In this document: positions 1 to 6,864 of the stretch, piece after piece
Position numbering within the stretch: the stretch's first letter is position 1
Layout: each line of letters starts with the position of its first letter
Assembly: GCF_905480415.1 (NCBI RefSeq)
Contig: NZ_CAJQQI010000160.1
Span: 1-35,187 of the forward strand
Length of the DNA: 35,187 nucleotides
Reading direction: 5' to 3'
DNA from: an uncultured Algibacter sp.
Lineage (GTDB): Bacteria; Bacteroidota; Bacteroidia; Flavobacteriales; Flavobacteriaceae
Translations under genes and position numbers: made by a program
The notes under the pieces: model-generated
Told to the model about the DNA's origin: nothing
What the model saw: the letters and a program-made list of their open reading frames with translations, nothing else
The model's database searches: none

Positions 1-257
1 TGTTGATAAAAAGGGAGAAGAAGTTCAATGAATCCCGTCAAAACGCCATCTATTCTCTCGTCTTTTATAAGTTTTACTACAGCAGCTACATCAATAGCAC
101 TTACCATGCTAGCTTTATCAGAAATAATTTTAGCTGGAGCATTCTCGTCATAATCGGCAACTATTACATAAATACCTAATTCTTTTGCTTTTTGTACAAT
201 TTCACCACTTAATTTTGTTCCGCCCAGAACAAGTAATTTTTTTCCTTTTAAATTCAT
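1..257 (-). CDS. ATP-grasp family protein, N-terminal part (gene runs off the left edge)
   Basis: The frame is open from an ATG at 257 down to base 1, giving 85 residues with no stop. It begins MNLKGKKLLVLGGTKLSGEI, a Rossmann-like start with a glycine-rich turn, continues with YVIVADYDENAPAK, and then DRIDGVLTGF-like strands (here ERIDGVLTGF). This is the layout of the pre-ATP-grasp domain of PurK/CarB-like ligases, which in Bacteroidota often occur in surface polysaccharide or amino-acid-ligase loci. The catalytic ATP-grasp domain would lie outside the window, so the substrate cannot be inferred. Family call fairly sure from the N-terminus, exact function unknown. Confidence 0.6.
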   Translation of the reverse strand, partial: MNLKGKKLLVLGGTKLSGEIVQKAKELGIYVIVADYDENAPAKIISDKASMVSAIDVAAVVKLIKDERIDGVLTGFIELLLPFYQ

Positions 258-471
258 TTTTATGACCTTATTTAAATACATCAACCCCAATATTAAATCA
301 TCAGTTTTAATCAATTTATTTTGAAATTGAGCAACTAACTCTTCCTTAAACTAAATGTAGTTCTGACAGTTAAATAGAGTTGTGGATAATCCTTTAATTA
401 GATATAGTTAACACCCAAACAATAATTAAAAATAATAATAAATCATCAATTTAACAATAAAAAGCTTACAA

Positions 472-678
472 TTAATAGAGTAAAATTAAACAACCTCTTT
501 CTTTACAAAATAATGTCATTTTTTCACGAACTATATAAGTTAGCTCACACAATCTATCGATCCAAGCATGATTTAAGTCTCTTACTTTTTGTTGACTTTT
601 TTGTCTCAAATATGCTCTCGAATACTCACTAGTATACAGAAGCACACAACTAAATTTACAAAATAAAAATATACTCAA
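472..678 (-). CDS. doubtful small ORF, 68 codons
   Basis: The frame begins MSIFLFCKFSCVLLYTSEYS and has a charged middle (RQKSQQKVRDLNHAWIDRL). I do not recognise it. The hydrophobic start and cysteine content could equally be translated AT-rich non-coding DNA. There is no clear promoter box or conserved motif. It is kept only because nothing else occupies the stretch and the middle segment looks more protein-like than the ends, possibly a gene remnant. Confidence 0.15.
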   Translation of the reverse strand: MSIFLFCKFSCVLLYTSEYSRAYLRQKSQQKVRDLNHAWIDRLCELTYIVREKMTLFCKERGCLILLY

Positions 679-784
679 AATGCGTATACAAATGTATATA
701 GTTAAATAGAAGTGTAAAATAATAAGCTAATGGAGGTACTAAAAAACTCCAAAACTTAGGTTTACAGGGTTTTTTGTTTTTTAG

Positions 785-806
785 GGTGCTGATTAGAGTG
801 CTAATA
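785..806 (+). repeat. two near-direct repeats beside the tRNA-Ser remnant
   Basis: Two adjacent 11-bp units, GGTGCTGATTA and GAGTGCTAATA, share TGCT.ATTA-like bases. Short direct repeats close to a tRNA-derived core resemble the arm-type sites bound by tyrosine recombinases. This is inference; no recombinase gene is in view. Confidence 0.3.
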
Positions 807-840
807 GATTTGATTTATTAAAATAAAATTTACATTGTTA

Positions 841-866
841 GGATTAGAACCCCCTCTTTCTCCGCA
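841..866 (+). other. tRNA-Ser 3'-end fragment, candidate attachment-site scar
   Basis: The stretch ends with CCCCTCTTTCTCCGCA, which reads as the 3' half of a T-stem, the 3' half of an acceptor stem (TTTCTCC, expecting GGAGAAA at the 5' end) and discriminator G. It is preceded by TTAGAA where an intact T-loop would have TTCGAA. No 5' half, anticodon arm or variable arm is found in the 90 bases upstream, so this is not a tRNA gene. A factor-independent terminator follows directly, as it would behind a real tRNA. Copies of a tRNA 3' end are typical products of integration by tyrosine recombinases. Confidence 0.5.
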
Positions 867-871
867 TAATT

Positions 872-908
872 AAAACCCTATAATTTATTTTCAATTAGTT
901 AGGGTTTT
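872..908 (+). terminator. terminator behind the tRNA-Ser remnant
   Basis: AAAACCCTA (872-880) pairs perfectly with TAGGGTTTT (900-908) around a 19-nt loop, and T residues continue to 911. It sits 5 nt after the tRNA-like CCGCA. Confidence 0.55.
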
Positions 909-1033
909 TTTAGTTTTATTTTAGACTACATTTAGTCAACAAATTTAAAATTCAGTAATCTTTCGAATGATGTTTTGTACGTTTTTCAAACTCTTAACGA
1001 AAATTAAACTTTAGGATATTATCTATTAAACAA

Positions 1034-1069
1034 AAAGAGCTCCTACGAATCTAATCGTAGGAGCTCTTT
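1034..1069 (-). terminator. strong terminator of the 89-residue protein gene
   Basis: A perfect 15-bp stem (1034-1048 with 1055-1069; core GAGCTCCTACGA) encloses a 6-nt loop. On the minus strand the stem runs into CTCTTTTTG, so it terminates the minus-strand gene ending at 1088. The T-tract on the plus side is weak. Confidence 0.85.
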
Positions 1070-1087
1070 ATCCAAATGCAAAAAAAC

Positions 1088-1357
1088 TTAACTAGCTTTT
1101 TGCTTTTCTTTCATCTTTTCTAACAACATTAATTCATGCTGTATTTCTTCTTTTCTTTCAGCAAACTTTCTAACTCGCTCATCAATTAATTCTTGATTTT
1201 TAATACGAGCTTGACGCCTTAACTCTGCTTTATCCAATTCCTTTTGTTGAATCTTTTTCTGATTCATTTTCTCTCTTGCGACTGAAAAGTATGAAAACCC
1301 ATACATACTCAAAAACAGAAGGGCAATAATTCCTAATATGATGAAACCGTTATCCAT
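1088..1357 (-). CDS. small membrane-anchored coiled-coil protein
   Basis: The 89-residue product has one hydrophobic helix at about residues 5-26 (FIILGIIALLFLSMYGFSYF) followed by a long, strongly charged helix of Lys, Glu, Gln and Arg to the end, which should form a coiled coil exposed to the cytoplasm or periplasm. No catalytic motif is present and I do not recognise a family. The frame is convincing because of the amphipathic regularity and because a 15-bp terminator follows the stop by 19 nt. It appears to be transcribed alone. Confidence 0.65.
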   Translation of the reverse strand: MDNGFIILGIIALLFLSMYGFSYFSVAREKMNQKKIQQKELDKAELRRQARIKNQELIDERVRKFAERKEEIQHELMLLEKMKEKQKAS

Positions 1358-1570
1358 TATATAATTAATTTAAAATGCTATTAGACTATAAATACTTAAA
1401 AAGAAACCATTAAATTAAGATTTTCATAACGAAATGATAAACTTTACATCAAATTACGTAAAACTTACACGCTATTAAAAATAAAAAAGGTGAAGTACTA
1501 AAAAAAGTAGTTGAATGAGCAAAACGCCGACAAACTACAACTTTATTTCACTATAAATATGACATTTAAA

Positions 1571-1966
1571 TTACTTGGATATAGATTTTAAACTTTCTTT
1601 TTTCCAGTTTAAAAAACCACCTTCTAATTCATATACATACTTAAAACCAGCTTTTTTAAACATCGGAATACTGTTAGTACTCCGTTTTCCAGAGCGGCAA
1701 TAAATAAAAACAGGTTTCTTAGTGTTTAATAGACTAATACTATCCGTGAAATTTTCTGAAAAATAATCAATGTTCACTGCATTCTCAATACGATCTATAT
1801 GAAACTCTTTTGGCGTTCTTACATCAACCACTTGCGCACCATTGCTAATTATTGAATCTTTAAATATTTTTGGGCTTAATTTTATCGCACCTTTAACAGA
1901 ATCGGATTGACAATTGAGCATAAAAATGGTTAGCATCAAACAGAAGGAAATGTGAAATCGTTTCAT
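1571..1966 (-). CDS. rhodanese-like lipoprotein
   Basis: A single rhodanese domain (about residues 28-128) follows a lipoprotein signal peptide whose lipobox is FMLNC (Cys19), so the mature protein should be tethered to a membrane on the periplasmic side. The active-site loop is CRSGKRS with Cys90 as the persulfide-forming residue; VVDVRTPKEF is the usual Asp/Arg motif of the domain. Its length (131) is normal for single-domain rhodaneses. It lies 12 nt behind the cytosolic rhodanese gene that ends at 1979 and is probably co-transcribed with it. Sulfur donor and acceptor are unknown. Confidence 0.85.
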   Translation of the reverse strand: MKRFHISFCLMLTIFMLNCQSDSVKGAIKLSPKIFKDSIISNGAQVVDVRTPKEFHIDRIENAVNIDYFSENFTDSISLLNTKKPVFIYCRSGKRSTNSIPMFKKAGFKYVYELEGGFLNWKKESLKSISK

Positions 1967-1978
1967 ATAAAATTAAGA

Positions 1979-2293
1979 TTACAAATCAATAATATCGCCT
2001 GTCCATTGTAACATCCCGCCCTCAAGGTTATAAGCATTTTCAAAACCTAGTTGTTCCATAATTTTGCAGGCTTGACCACTTCTGTTTCCTGAGCGACAAT
2101 ACACATAATAGCTTTTACTTTTATCAAGATCTTCAATTTCATTAATAAATTCCTGACCTTTATATATATCAATATGAATGGCATTTACTATTACCCCATC
2201 TGCAACCTCAGCTTCTGTTCTTACATCCATGACTACTGCATTATCATCTTTGGCTAATTGCTCTGCCCATTCTTCCTGTGTTAAATGTTCCAT
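1979..2293 (-). CDS. cytosolic single-domain rhodanese
   Basis: The 104-residue protein is one rhodanese domain without signal peptide. The catalytic loop is CRSGNRSG with Cys66, and the conserved VMDVRTEAEV and LEGGMLQW motifs are present. It resembles GlpE/PspE-size sulfurtransferases. It is the first gene of a two-gene unit with the rhodanese lipoprotein downstream, so one enzyme would act in the cytosol and the other outside. A TATTTTTG promoter box lies 27 nt upstream of the ATG. Confidence 0.88.
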   Translation of the reverse strand: MEHLTQEEWAEQLAKDDNAVVMDVRTEAEVADGVIVNAIHIDIYKGQEFINEIEDLDKSKSYYVYCRSGNRSGQACKIMEQLGFENAYNLEGGMLQWTGDIIDL

Positions 2294-2319
2294 GTTTATT
2301 TTTAAAATATTTGTTTTTA

Positions 2320-2327
2320 CAAAAATA
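2320..2327 (-). promoter_or_regulatory. -7 promoter box of the rhodanese pair
   Basis: On the minus strand the bases read TATTTTTG, a full match to the Bacteroidota -7 consensus TAnnTTTG, 27 nt before the ATG at 2293. No clear TTTG is seen 20 nt further upstream. Confidence 0.5.
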
Positions 2328-2354
2328 ATATATCTAAAATGATAGACGAAAAAA

Positions 2355-2379
2355 AATCCGAAGTATTACACTTCGGATT
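2355..2379 (-). terminator. terminator of the thioredoxin-fold gene pair
   Basis: AATCCGAAGT (2355-2364) pairs with ACTTCGGATT (2370-2379) around a 5-nt loop. On the minus strand it is followed by a run of eight T residues, so it ends the transcript of the two thioredoxin-fold genes. Confidence 0.88.
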
Positions 2380-2399
2380 CATATTAAAATCACTAATGA

Positions 2400-3017
2400 T
2401 TACACCTTTATGGAACAACCAATAGCTTTTGTTTCCTTTTGCATAACTTCTTCGCCTTTTAACAAAGCATCAACTGCGTTTTCAACAAACTTTATTTTTA
2501 CTGCTGAAACATCTTCATGATTATCGTCAATAGCCCCAATATACTTTACAACATTACCCTTTTTAGTTTTTTCAAGTACATAAATATGAGGGGTTTTAGT
2601 AGCTCCAAATTTCGGGTACACCTTTTGTCCTTTATCTATTAAATATGGAAAAGTAAAGCCTTTCTCTTGAGCTCTTTGCTTCATGGCTTGCATATTATCT
2701 CCAGGTTTAACATCTGTATTATTTGGCATAATAGCAATTACAGGATAGCCTTGAGACCCATACTTTTCGTTTAGTGCTTGTATTCTGTCTTCATACAGGA
2801 CTGCAAAAGGGCAAGTATTGCATGTAAATGTTACTATAAATCCTTTGGCATCTTTATAATCTGCCAAAGAAACCATACTATTATCAATATTTTTTAATGA
2901 AAAATCATCGGCAAGATCACCAATTCCATATCCCTTTTGAGTCATATTGTTTAGAGCAAAAGCACTTATAAATAGCACAAGAAGTGCAGCAGAAATTATT
3001 TTAATCGCCTTTTTCAT
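2400..3017 (-). CDS. exported thioredoxin-fold protein, peroxiredoxin-like
   Basis: A signal peptide or N-terminal anchor (residues 1-22, KIISAALLVLFISAFAL) precedes an AhpC/TSA-type redoxin domain. The redox motif is CNTC (Cys66 and Cys69) in the context VTFTCNTCPFA, followed by YEDRIQALNEKYG; the cis-Pro region is ATKTPHIYVL. This belongs to the large set of bacterial redoxin-domain proteins that act in the periplasm; the partner is unknown. Its ATG overlaps the 3' end of the upstream TlpA-like gene by 17 nt, so the two are translationally linked and may act on the same substrates. Confidence 0.82.
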   Translation of the reverse strand: MKKAIKIISAALLVLFISAFALNNMTQKGYGIGDLADDFSLKNIDNSMVSLADYKDAKGFIVTFTCNTCPFAVLYEDRIQALNEKYGSQGYPVIAIMPNNTDVKPGDNMQAMKQRAQEKGFTFPYLIDKGQKVYPKFGATKTPHIYVLEKTKKGNVVKYIGAIDDNHEDVSAVKIKFVENAVDALLKGEEVMQKETKAIGCSIKV

Positions 3018-3570
3018 ATAAAATTTTATTTAAAAATTGTTTTACTTCTTTTTCTAATTCTTCATAAGTAAAAGATTGTTCGTAAAACTTACTATTATCA
3101 TTCTTAAAAATTATGGTTGCTGGTATTGATCCAGACCAACTTTTATCAACTTTCGGTATCCAAGAATTCATATCAACATCATCCAAAGCAATTACTTTTG
3201 ATGCTAACTTTTTCTCTTTTACAAACGGTTTTAGCTTTTTATCATATAAATGCGGAAAGTCTAAACTTACTAATATGACCTCAACATTTTTATTTATATA
3301 TTCAGAATTCAGCTTTTCAAAATATGGTAATTCTTTAACACAAGGGGCACACCAAGTTGCCCAAAAATTAATTACATAAACTTTATCGTCTTTCCTGTTC
3401 AAAAATGTCTCAAAACCTGCATAATCATAAACTTCAAGTTCTATATCCCCTTTCTTTATTTCGCTTTCAACGGCTTCTTCAGTGACTTCTTTAAATACCT
3501 CAGCAGTTTTGTTGTTTTTTCCGCAACTTACCATTAAAAGAATGACAATAATTAGTATGTTTAGTTTCAT
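3001..3570 (-). CDS. TlpA/ResA-like thioredoxin lipoprotein
   Basis: Starting at the ATG at 3570 the protein begins MKLNILIIVILLMVSCGKN, a lipoprotein signal with Cys16 as the lipidated residue. A thioredoxin fold follows with the active site WCAPC (Cys74 and Cys77) in INFWATWCAPCVKELP, the signature of TlpA/ResA-type thiol reductases that work outside the cytoplasm. The frame is open for 96 nt further upstream, but that extension would cover the trp promoter and would place the signal peptide inside the protein, so 3570 is preferred. The gene overlaps the following redoxin gene and is divergent from the trp operon. Confidence 0.85.
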   Translation of the reverse strand: MKLNILIIVILLMVSCGKNNKTAEVFKEVTEEAVESEIKKGDIELEVYDYAGFETFLNRKDDKVYVINFWATWCAPCVKELPYFEKLNSEYINKNVEVILVSLDFPHLYDKKLKPFVKEKKLASKVIALDDVDMNSWIPKVDKSWSGSIPATIIFKNDNSKFYEQSFTYEELEKEVKQFLNKILYEKGD

Positions 3571-3645
3571 AACTATAAAATTAATTAATAGTTCTTTGCA
3601 TTTCTTATAGTTTAACAAACTTTTATACAAATAATGTTTCAAAGT

Positions 3646-3677
3646 TTTGTGTATAACTATTTTCATTTCTATATTTG
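3646..3677 (+). promoter_or_regulatory. promoter of the trp operon
   Basis: TTTG at 3646-3649 is separated by exactly 20 nt from TATATTTG at 3670-3677, matching the Bacteroidota promoter consensus (-33 TTTG and -7 TAnnTTTG). Transcription should start near 3682, about 15 nt before the leader peptide ATG. Confidence 0.75.
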
Positions 3678-3696
3678 AACAAATTAAGAACTAAAA

Positions 3697-3744
3697 ATGA
3701 ACACATTTTTAAATAATACTTGGTGGTGGTGCTTTCGAAATTAA
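3697..3744 (+). CDS. trpL: trp leader peptide with three consecutive Trp codons
   Basis: ATG at 3697 opens a 15-codon frame reading MNTFLNNTWWWCFRN and ending in TAA at 3742-3744. The three TGG codons at 3721-3729 are adjacent, which is very unlikely by chance in DNA this AT-rich, just upstream of trpE. It lies between a consensus promoter and a factor-independent terminator at 3789-3819. By analogy with proteobacterial leader peptides, a ribosome stalled at these codons when charged tRNA-Trp is scarce would choose the antiterminator fold. No Shine-Dalgarno sequence is present, normal for this phylum. Confidence 0.85.
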   Translation: MNTFLNNTWWWCFRN

Positions 3745-3808
3745 TCTTCGTGAAGTAAAACCCTAGTATATTTAAAATTAAAATATTCAAAAGGCTTGTC
3801 ATTCACGA
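3730..3808 (+). promoter_or_regulatory. alternative RNA pairings of the trp attenuator
   Basis: Segment 3730-3737 (TGCTTTCG) can pair with 3749-3757 (CGTGAAGTA, one bulged T and two G-U pairs); this is the 1:2 hairpin and begins right after the Trp codons. Segment 3748-3754 (TCGTGAA) is perfectly complementary to 3802-3808 (TTCACGA), the loop and first stem bases of the terminator, giving a 7-bp 2:3 antiterminator. A ribosome stalled on the Trp codons would cover the 5' arm of 1:2 and free segment 2. The pairings are seen in sequence; the mechanism is inference. Confidence 0.65.
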
Positions 3809-3819
3809 CAAGCCTTTTT
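3789..3819 (+). terminator. trp attenuator terminator
   Basis: AAAAGGCTTGTC (3789-3800) pairs perfectly with GACAAGCCTTTT (3807-3818) around ATTCAC, followed by TCTTTG. It lies 45 nt after the leader-peptide stop and 43 nt before trpE, the position expected of an attenuator. Confidence 0.88.
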
Positions 3820-3861
3820 CTTTGTTCTGAAGTTATTTCAGAATAAAACAAAACTCATAAG

Positions 3862-5268
3862 ATGAAAAAATTTAGTCTTTACACACATCATAAAAAAATC
3901 TTAACAGATACTATTACACCGGTTACTGTGTATTATAAAATACGCGATAAGTACCCAAATAGTATTTTGCTAGAAAGTGGTGATTATCATAAGAGTCATA
4001 AAAATTTCTCATATATCTGCTTTAACCCAATTGCATCTATCAAAGTTGAAAATGAGATTATTTCACAAACATTTCCTGATGGCAGTGCAACATCTTTGGA
4101 AATAACAAATGATGTTAATGTAGTTGACGAAATCTACAATTTCACCAAGAAATTTGATACTAAATCTGAAGAAAATTTCAAATTCATCAATAATGGTATT
4201 TTTGGTTATACAGCTTACGATGCTGTAAGATATTTTGAAGATGTAGAAATTAGTAAAAAAGATGATTCTGTAGTTATTCCAGATATGTACTATGCGGTTT
4301 ATCAAAACATCATAGCTATCAACCATTTTAAAAATGAAGCTTATATTTTCGCACATTGTTATGAAGACACACCGAATAACATTGATGCTATTGATAAATT
4401 AATTAATGTTCAAAATTTCGCATCTTATAATTTCAATTCTAAAGGAGATATTAAATCTAATCTGACAGATGATGAGTTTAGAGAAAATGTTGAAGTAGCC
4501 AGAAAACACTGCCAAAGAGGAGATGTGTTTCAGTTGGTATTATCTAGGCGTTTTTCACAAGAATTCACAGGAGATGATTTTAATATTTACCGTGCTTTAA
4601 GAAGCATCAATCCTTCACCATATTTATTTTATTTTGATTATGGCGATTTTAAAATTTTTGGAAGTTCACCAGAAGCACAACTTATTGTAACAGATGGTTT
4701 AGCTGAAATACACCCCATTGCAGGCACTTTTAAACGTACTGGTGATGAACAACAAGATGAAATTTTAGCGGAAGAACTCAAAAAAGACGACAAAGAAAAT
4801 GCAGAACATGTCATGCTAGTTGATTTAGCTAGAAATGATTTGAGCCGTCATGGAAGTCAAGTAAACGTTGAGACCTATAGAGAAGTTCAGTTTTTCTCTC
4901 ATGTTATTCATTTAGTGAGTAAGGTTGTTGGACAGAAACACGACAAAACATCAACAATGCAAGTGGTGGCAGACACTTTTCCTGCGGGAACTTTAAGTGG
5001 TGCACCAAAACACAGAGCCATGCAACTCATTGAGAAGTATGAAAAAACAAGTCGTGGTTATTACGGCGGTGCCATAGGATTTATGGATTTTGACGGTAAC
5101 TTTAATCACGCTATTATGATTCGTACCTTTTTAAGTAAAGACTACAAATTAAATTGGCAAGCAGGCGCGGGATTGGTTTCAAAATCTGATGCAGAAAGTG
5201 AATTGCAAGAAGTATACATTAAGTTAGGAGCATTAACTAAAGCTATTAAATTAGCAGAAGATATTTAA
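3862..5268 (+). CDS. trpE: anthranilate synthase component I
   Basis: This subunit makes anthranilate from chorismate with ammonia delivered by TrpG, the first committed step of tryptophan synthesis. The 468-residue length is normal. The N-terminal domain carries ILLESGDYH; LLES is the Trp-binding motif in which the Ser is needed for feedback inhibition in enteric TrpE, so inhibition is likely. The C-terminal chorismate-binding domain shows GSSPEAQLIV, PIAGTFKRTGDEQQDE, VMLVDLARNDLS, FPAGTLSGAPKHRAM and AGAGLVSKSDAE. The first gene behind the leader peptide and attenuator, it is followed by trpG after 3 nt. Confidence 0.97.
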   Translation: MKKFSLYTHHKKILTDTITPVTVYYKIRDKYPNSILLESGDYHKSHKNFSYICFNPIASIKVENEIISQTFPDGSATSLEITNDVNVVDEIYNFTKKFDTKSEENFKFINNGIFGYTAYDAVRYFEDVEISKKDDSVVIPDMYYAVYQNIIAINHFKNEAYIFAHCYEDTPNNIDAIDKLINVQNFASYNFNSKGDIKSNLTDDEFRENVEVARKHCQRGDVFQLVLSRRFSQEFTGDDFNIYRALRSINPSPYLFYFDYGDFKIFGSSPEAQLIVTDGLAEIHPIAGTFKRTGDEQQDEILAEELKKDDKENAEHVMLVDLARNDLSRHGSQVNVETYREVQFFSHVIHLVSKVVGQKHDKTSTMQVVADTFPAGTLSGAPKHRAMQLIEKYEKTSRGYYGGAIGFMDFDGNFNHAIMIRTFLSKDYKLNWQAGAGLVSKSDAESELQEVYIKLGALTKAIKLAEDI

Positions 5269-5271
5269 AAG

Positions 5272-5838
5272 ATGAAAAAGGTATTAGTTATAGATAATTA
5301 CGACAGTTTTACTTACAATTTGGTTCATTATTTAGAAGACTTAAATTGTGATGTGACGGTTGTAAGAAATGATAAATTAGCTTTAGAAGATGTGGCTCCT
5401 TTTGATAAAATTGTATTATCTCCTGGTCCTGGAATTCCTGATGAAGCCGGATTATTAAAACCTATTATTAAAAAATACGCGTCTACAAAAAGCATTTTAG
5501 GAGTATGCTTAGGACAGCAAGCTATTGGTGAAGTTTTTGGTGGATCACTAATAAATTTAGATGAGGTTTATCATGGTGTGGCCACTAGTGTAAAGCTATG
5601 CGTGGATGATGAATATATATTTAAGAGTTTAGATAAAAACATTGAAGTAGGACGGTATCATTCATGGGTTGTCAATCCAGATTTACCTGATAGTTTAGAA
5701 GCGACCTCTTTTGATGCAAACGGACAAGTTATGTCTTTAAGGCATAAAATTTATGATGTAAGAGGCGTACAATACCATCCAGAATCGGTTTTAACGCCGG
5801 ATGGCAAAAAGATATTAGAAAATTGGGTAAATAATTAA
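5272..5838 (+). CDS. trpG: anthranilate synthase component II, glutamine amidotransferase
   Basis: A class I glutamine amidotransferase of 188 residues that hydrolyses glutamine and passes ammonia to TrpE. Visible are VIDNYDSFTYNLV, the oxyanion-loop motif LSPGPGIPDEAG, the nucleophile elbow GVCLGQQ with Cys79, and VQYHPES with His169 and Glu171 completing the triad. It is a free-standing subunit, not fused to trpE or trpD. Only 3 nt separate it from trpE, implying coupled translation. In other bacteria such a subunit can also serve folate synthesis (PabA role); whether that holds here cannot be seen. Confidence 0.96.
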   Translation: MKKVLVIDNYDSFTYNLVHYLEDLNCDVTVVRNDKLALEDVAPFDKIVLSPGPGIPDEAGLLKPIIKKYASTKSILGVCLGQQAIGEVFGGSLINLDEVYHGVATSVKLCVDDEYIFKSLDKNIEVGRYHSWVVNPDLPDSLEATSFDANGQVMSLRHKIYDVRGVQYHPESVLTPDGKKILENWVNN

Positions 5839-5871
5839 CACACAATTTCTGTTTGAAAGGACTTTAATAAT

Positions 5872-6864
5872 ATGAAAGACATACTCAATAGACTTATAAA
5901 TCACGAAACCATTTCAAGCGAAGAGGCTAAACAGGTTATTGTTAATATATCAAATGATATCTATAACCCAAGTCAGATAACATGCTTCCTATCTGTTTTC
6001 ATGATGCGAAGTATCACCTTAGAAGAATTAAAAGGCTTTAGAGATGCTCTTTTAGAACTTTGTGTATCAATAAACCTCAACGATTTTAATGCAATAGATA
6101 TAGTTGGAACTGGAGGTGATGGTAAAAATACTTTCAACATCTCTACTCTATCATCTTTTATTACGGCAGGTGCTGGAGTTAAAGTTTCCAAACATGGTAA
6201 CTATGGTGTATCATCAACTTCTGGTTCATCTAATGTTATGGAATATTTAGGTGTGAAATTTTCCAACAATGAAGATTTTTTAAGAGGATGCATAGATAAA
6301 GCTGGAATATGCATATTACACGCACCATTATTTCATCCAGCTATGAAGAACGTTGCTCCCATTCGTCGAGAGTTAGGAGTTAAAACCTTTTTCAACATGT
6401 TGGGCCCTTTGGTTAATCCTTCATTTCCAAAAAACCAAATGCTAGGAGTTTTTAGTTTAGAGCTTTTACGCCTTTATAGTTTTATATATCAAAACACGGA
6501 AACAAACTACAATATTGTTTATGCCCTAGATGGCTATGATGAAATTTCATTAACAGGAAAAGCAAAAATTGTTTCCAACCATACTGAAAAACTTTTTTCA
6601 CCAGAAGACTTGGGGATTAGTAAAATTAGACAAGACGCTATTTTTGGAGGAAATACAATTAAAGATGCTGCCAAAATATTTATGGATGTTATAAGTGGTA
6701 ACGGAACAGAAGCCCAAAACAATGTGGTTTGTGCAAATGCTGGATTGGCTATTGCAACAACAAAACAAATTTCGCATCAAGTTGGTTTCGAAATGGCTAA
6801 AGAATCTTTATTTTCAGGAAATGCAAAAGCAAGTTTAGACAAATTGATTGAGTTAAGTAGATAA
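5872..6864 (+). CDS. trpD: anthranilate phosphoribosyltransferase
   Basis: Transfers the phosphoribosyl group of PRPP to anthranilate. The 330-residue protein has the small N-terminal helical domain (to about residue 70) and the PRPP-binding glycine loop DIVGTGGDGKNTFN, followed by KHGNYGVSSTSGSSN, which holds the conserved Lys-His-Gly and Ser residues, and RRELGVKTFFNMLGPLVNP. It begins 33 nt after trpG, and its last base overlaps the A of the trpC ATG. Confidence 0.96.
   Translation: MKDILNRLINHETISSEEAKQVIVNISNDIYNPSQITCFLSVFMMRSITLEELKGFRDALLELCVSINLNDFNAIDIVGTGGDGKNTFNISTLSSFITAGAGVKVSKHGNYGVSSTSGSSNVMEYLGVKFSNNEDFLRGCIDKAGICILHAPLFHPAMKNVAPIRRELGVKTFFNMLGPLVNPSFPKNQMLGVFSLELLRLYSFIYQNTETNYNIVYALDGYDEISLTGKAKIVSNHTEKLFSPEDLGISKIRQDAIFGGNTIKDAAKIFMDVISGNGTEAQNNVVCANAGLAIATTKQISHQVGFEMAKESLFSGNAKASLDKLIELSR

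Larger units (their letters stand above)
258..840. other. gene-poor AT-rich stretch
   Basis: Between the ATP-grasp gene and the tRNA-Ser remnant there is no convincing gene. It holds one weak 68-codon minus-strand frame (472-678) and a pair of near-direct repeats at 785-806. Its place beside a tRNA 3' fragment suggests it is the decayed edge of an integrated island, but no integrase can be recognised. Confidence 0.4.

Noticed and set aside
777-866. Intact tRNA-Ser gene
   Set aside because: No 5' acceptor strand, D-arm, anticodon arm or variable arm could be found; only the 3' end is present.
1503-1560. Terminator behind the rhodanese pair (GTAGTT ... AACTAC)
   Set aside because: The stem is only about 6 bp with a large loop and mismatches, and a T-run is lacking.
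3113-3379. 88-codon plus-strand frame
   Set aside because: Antisense to the TlpA-like gene; no motifs; a shadow of real coding sequence.
3571-3666. N-terminal extension of the TlpA-like gene to an ATG at 3666
   Set aside because: It would put the lipoprotein signal inside the protein and overlap the trp promoter; ATG 3570 gives a proper signal peptide.
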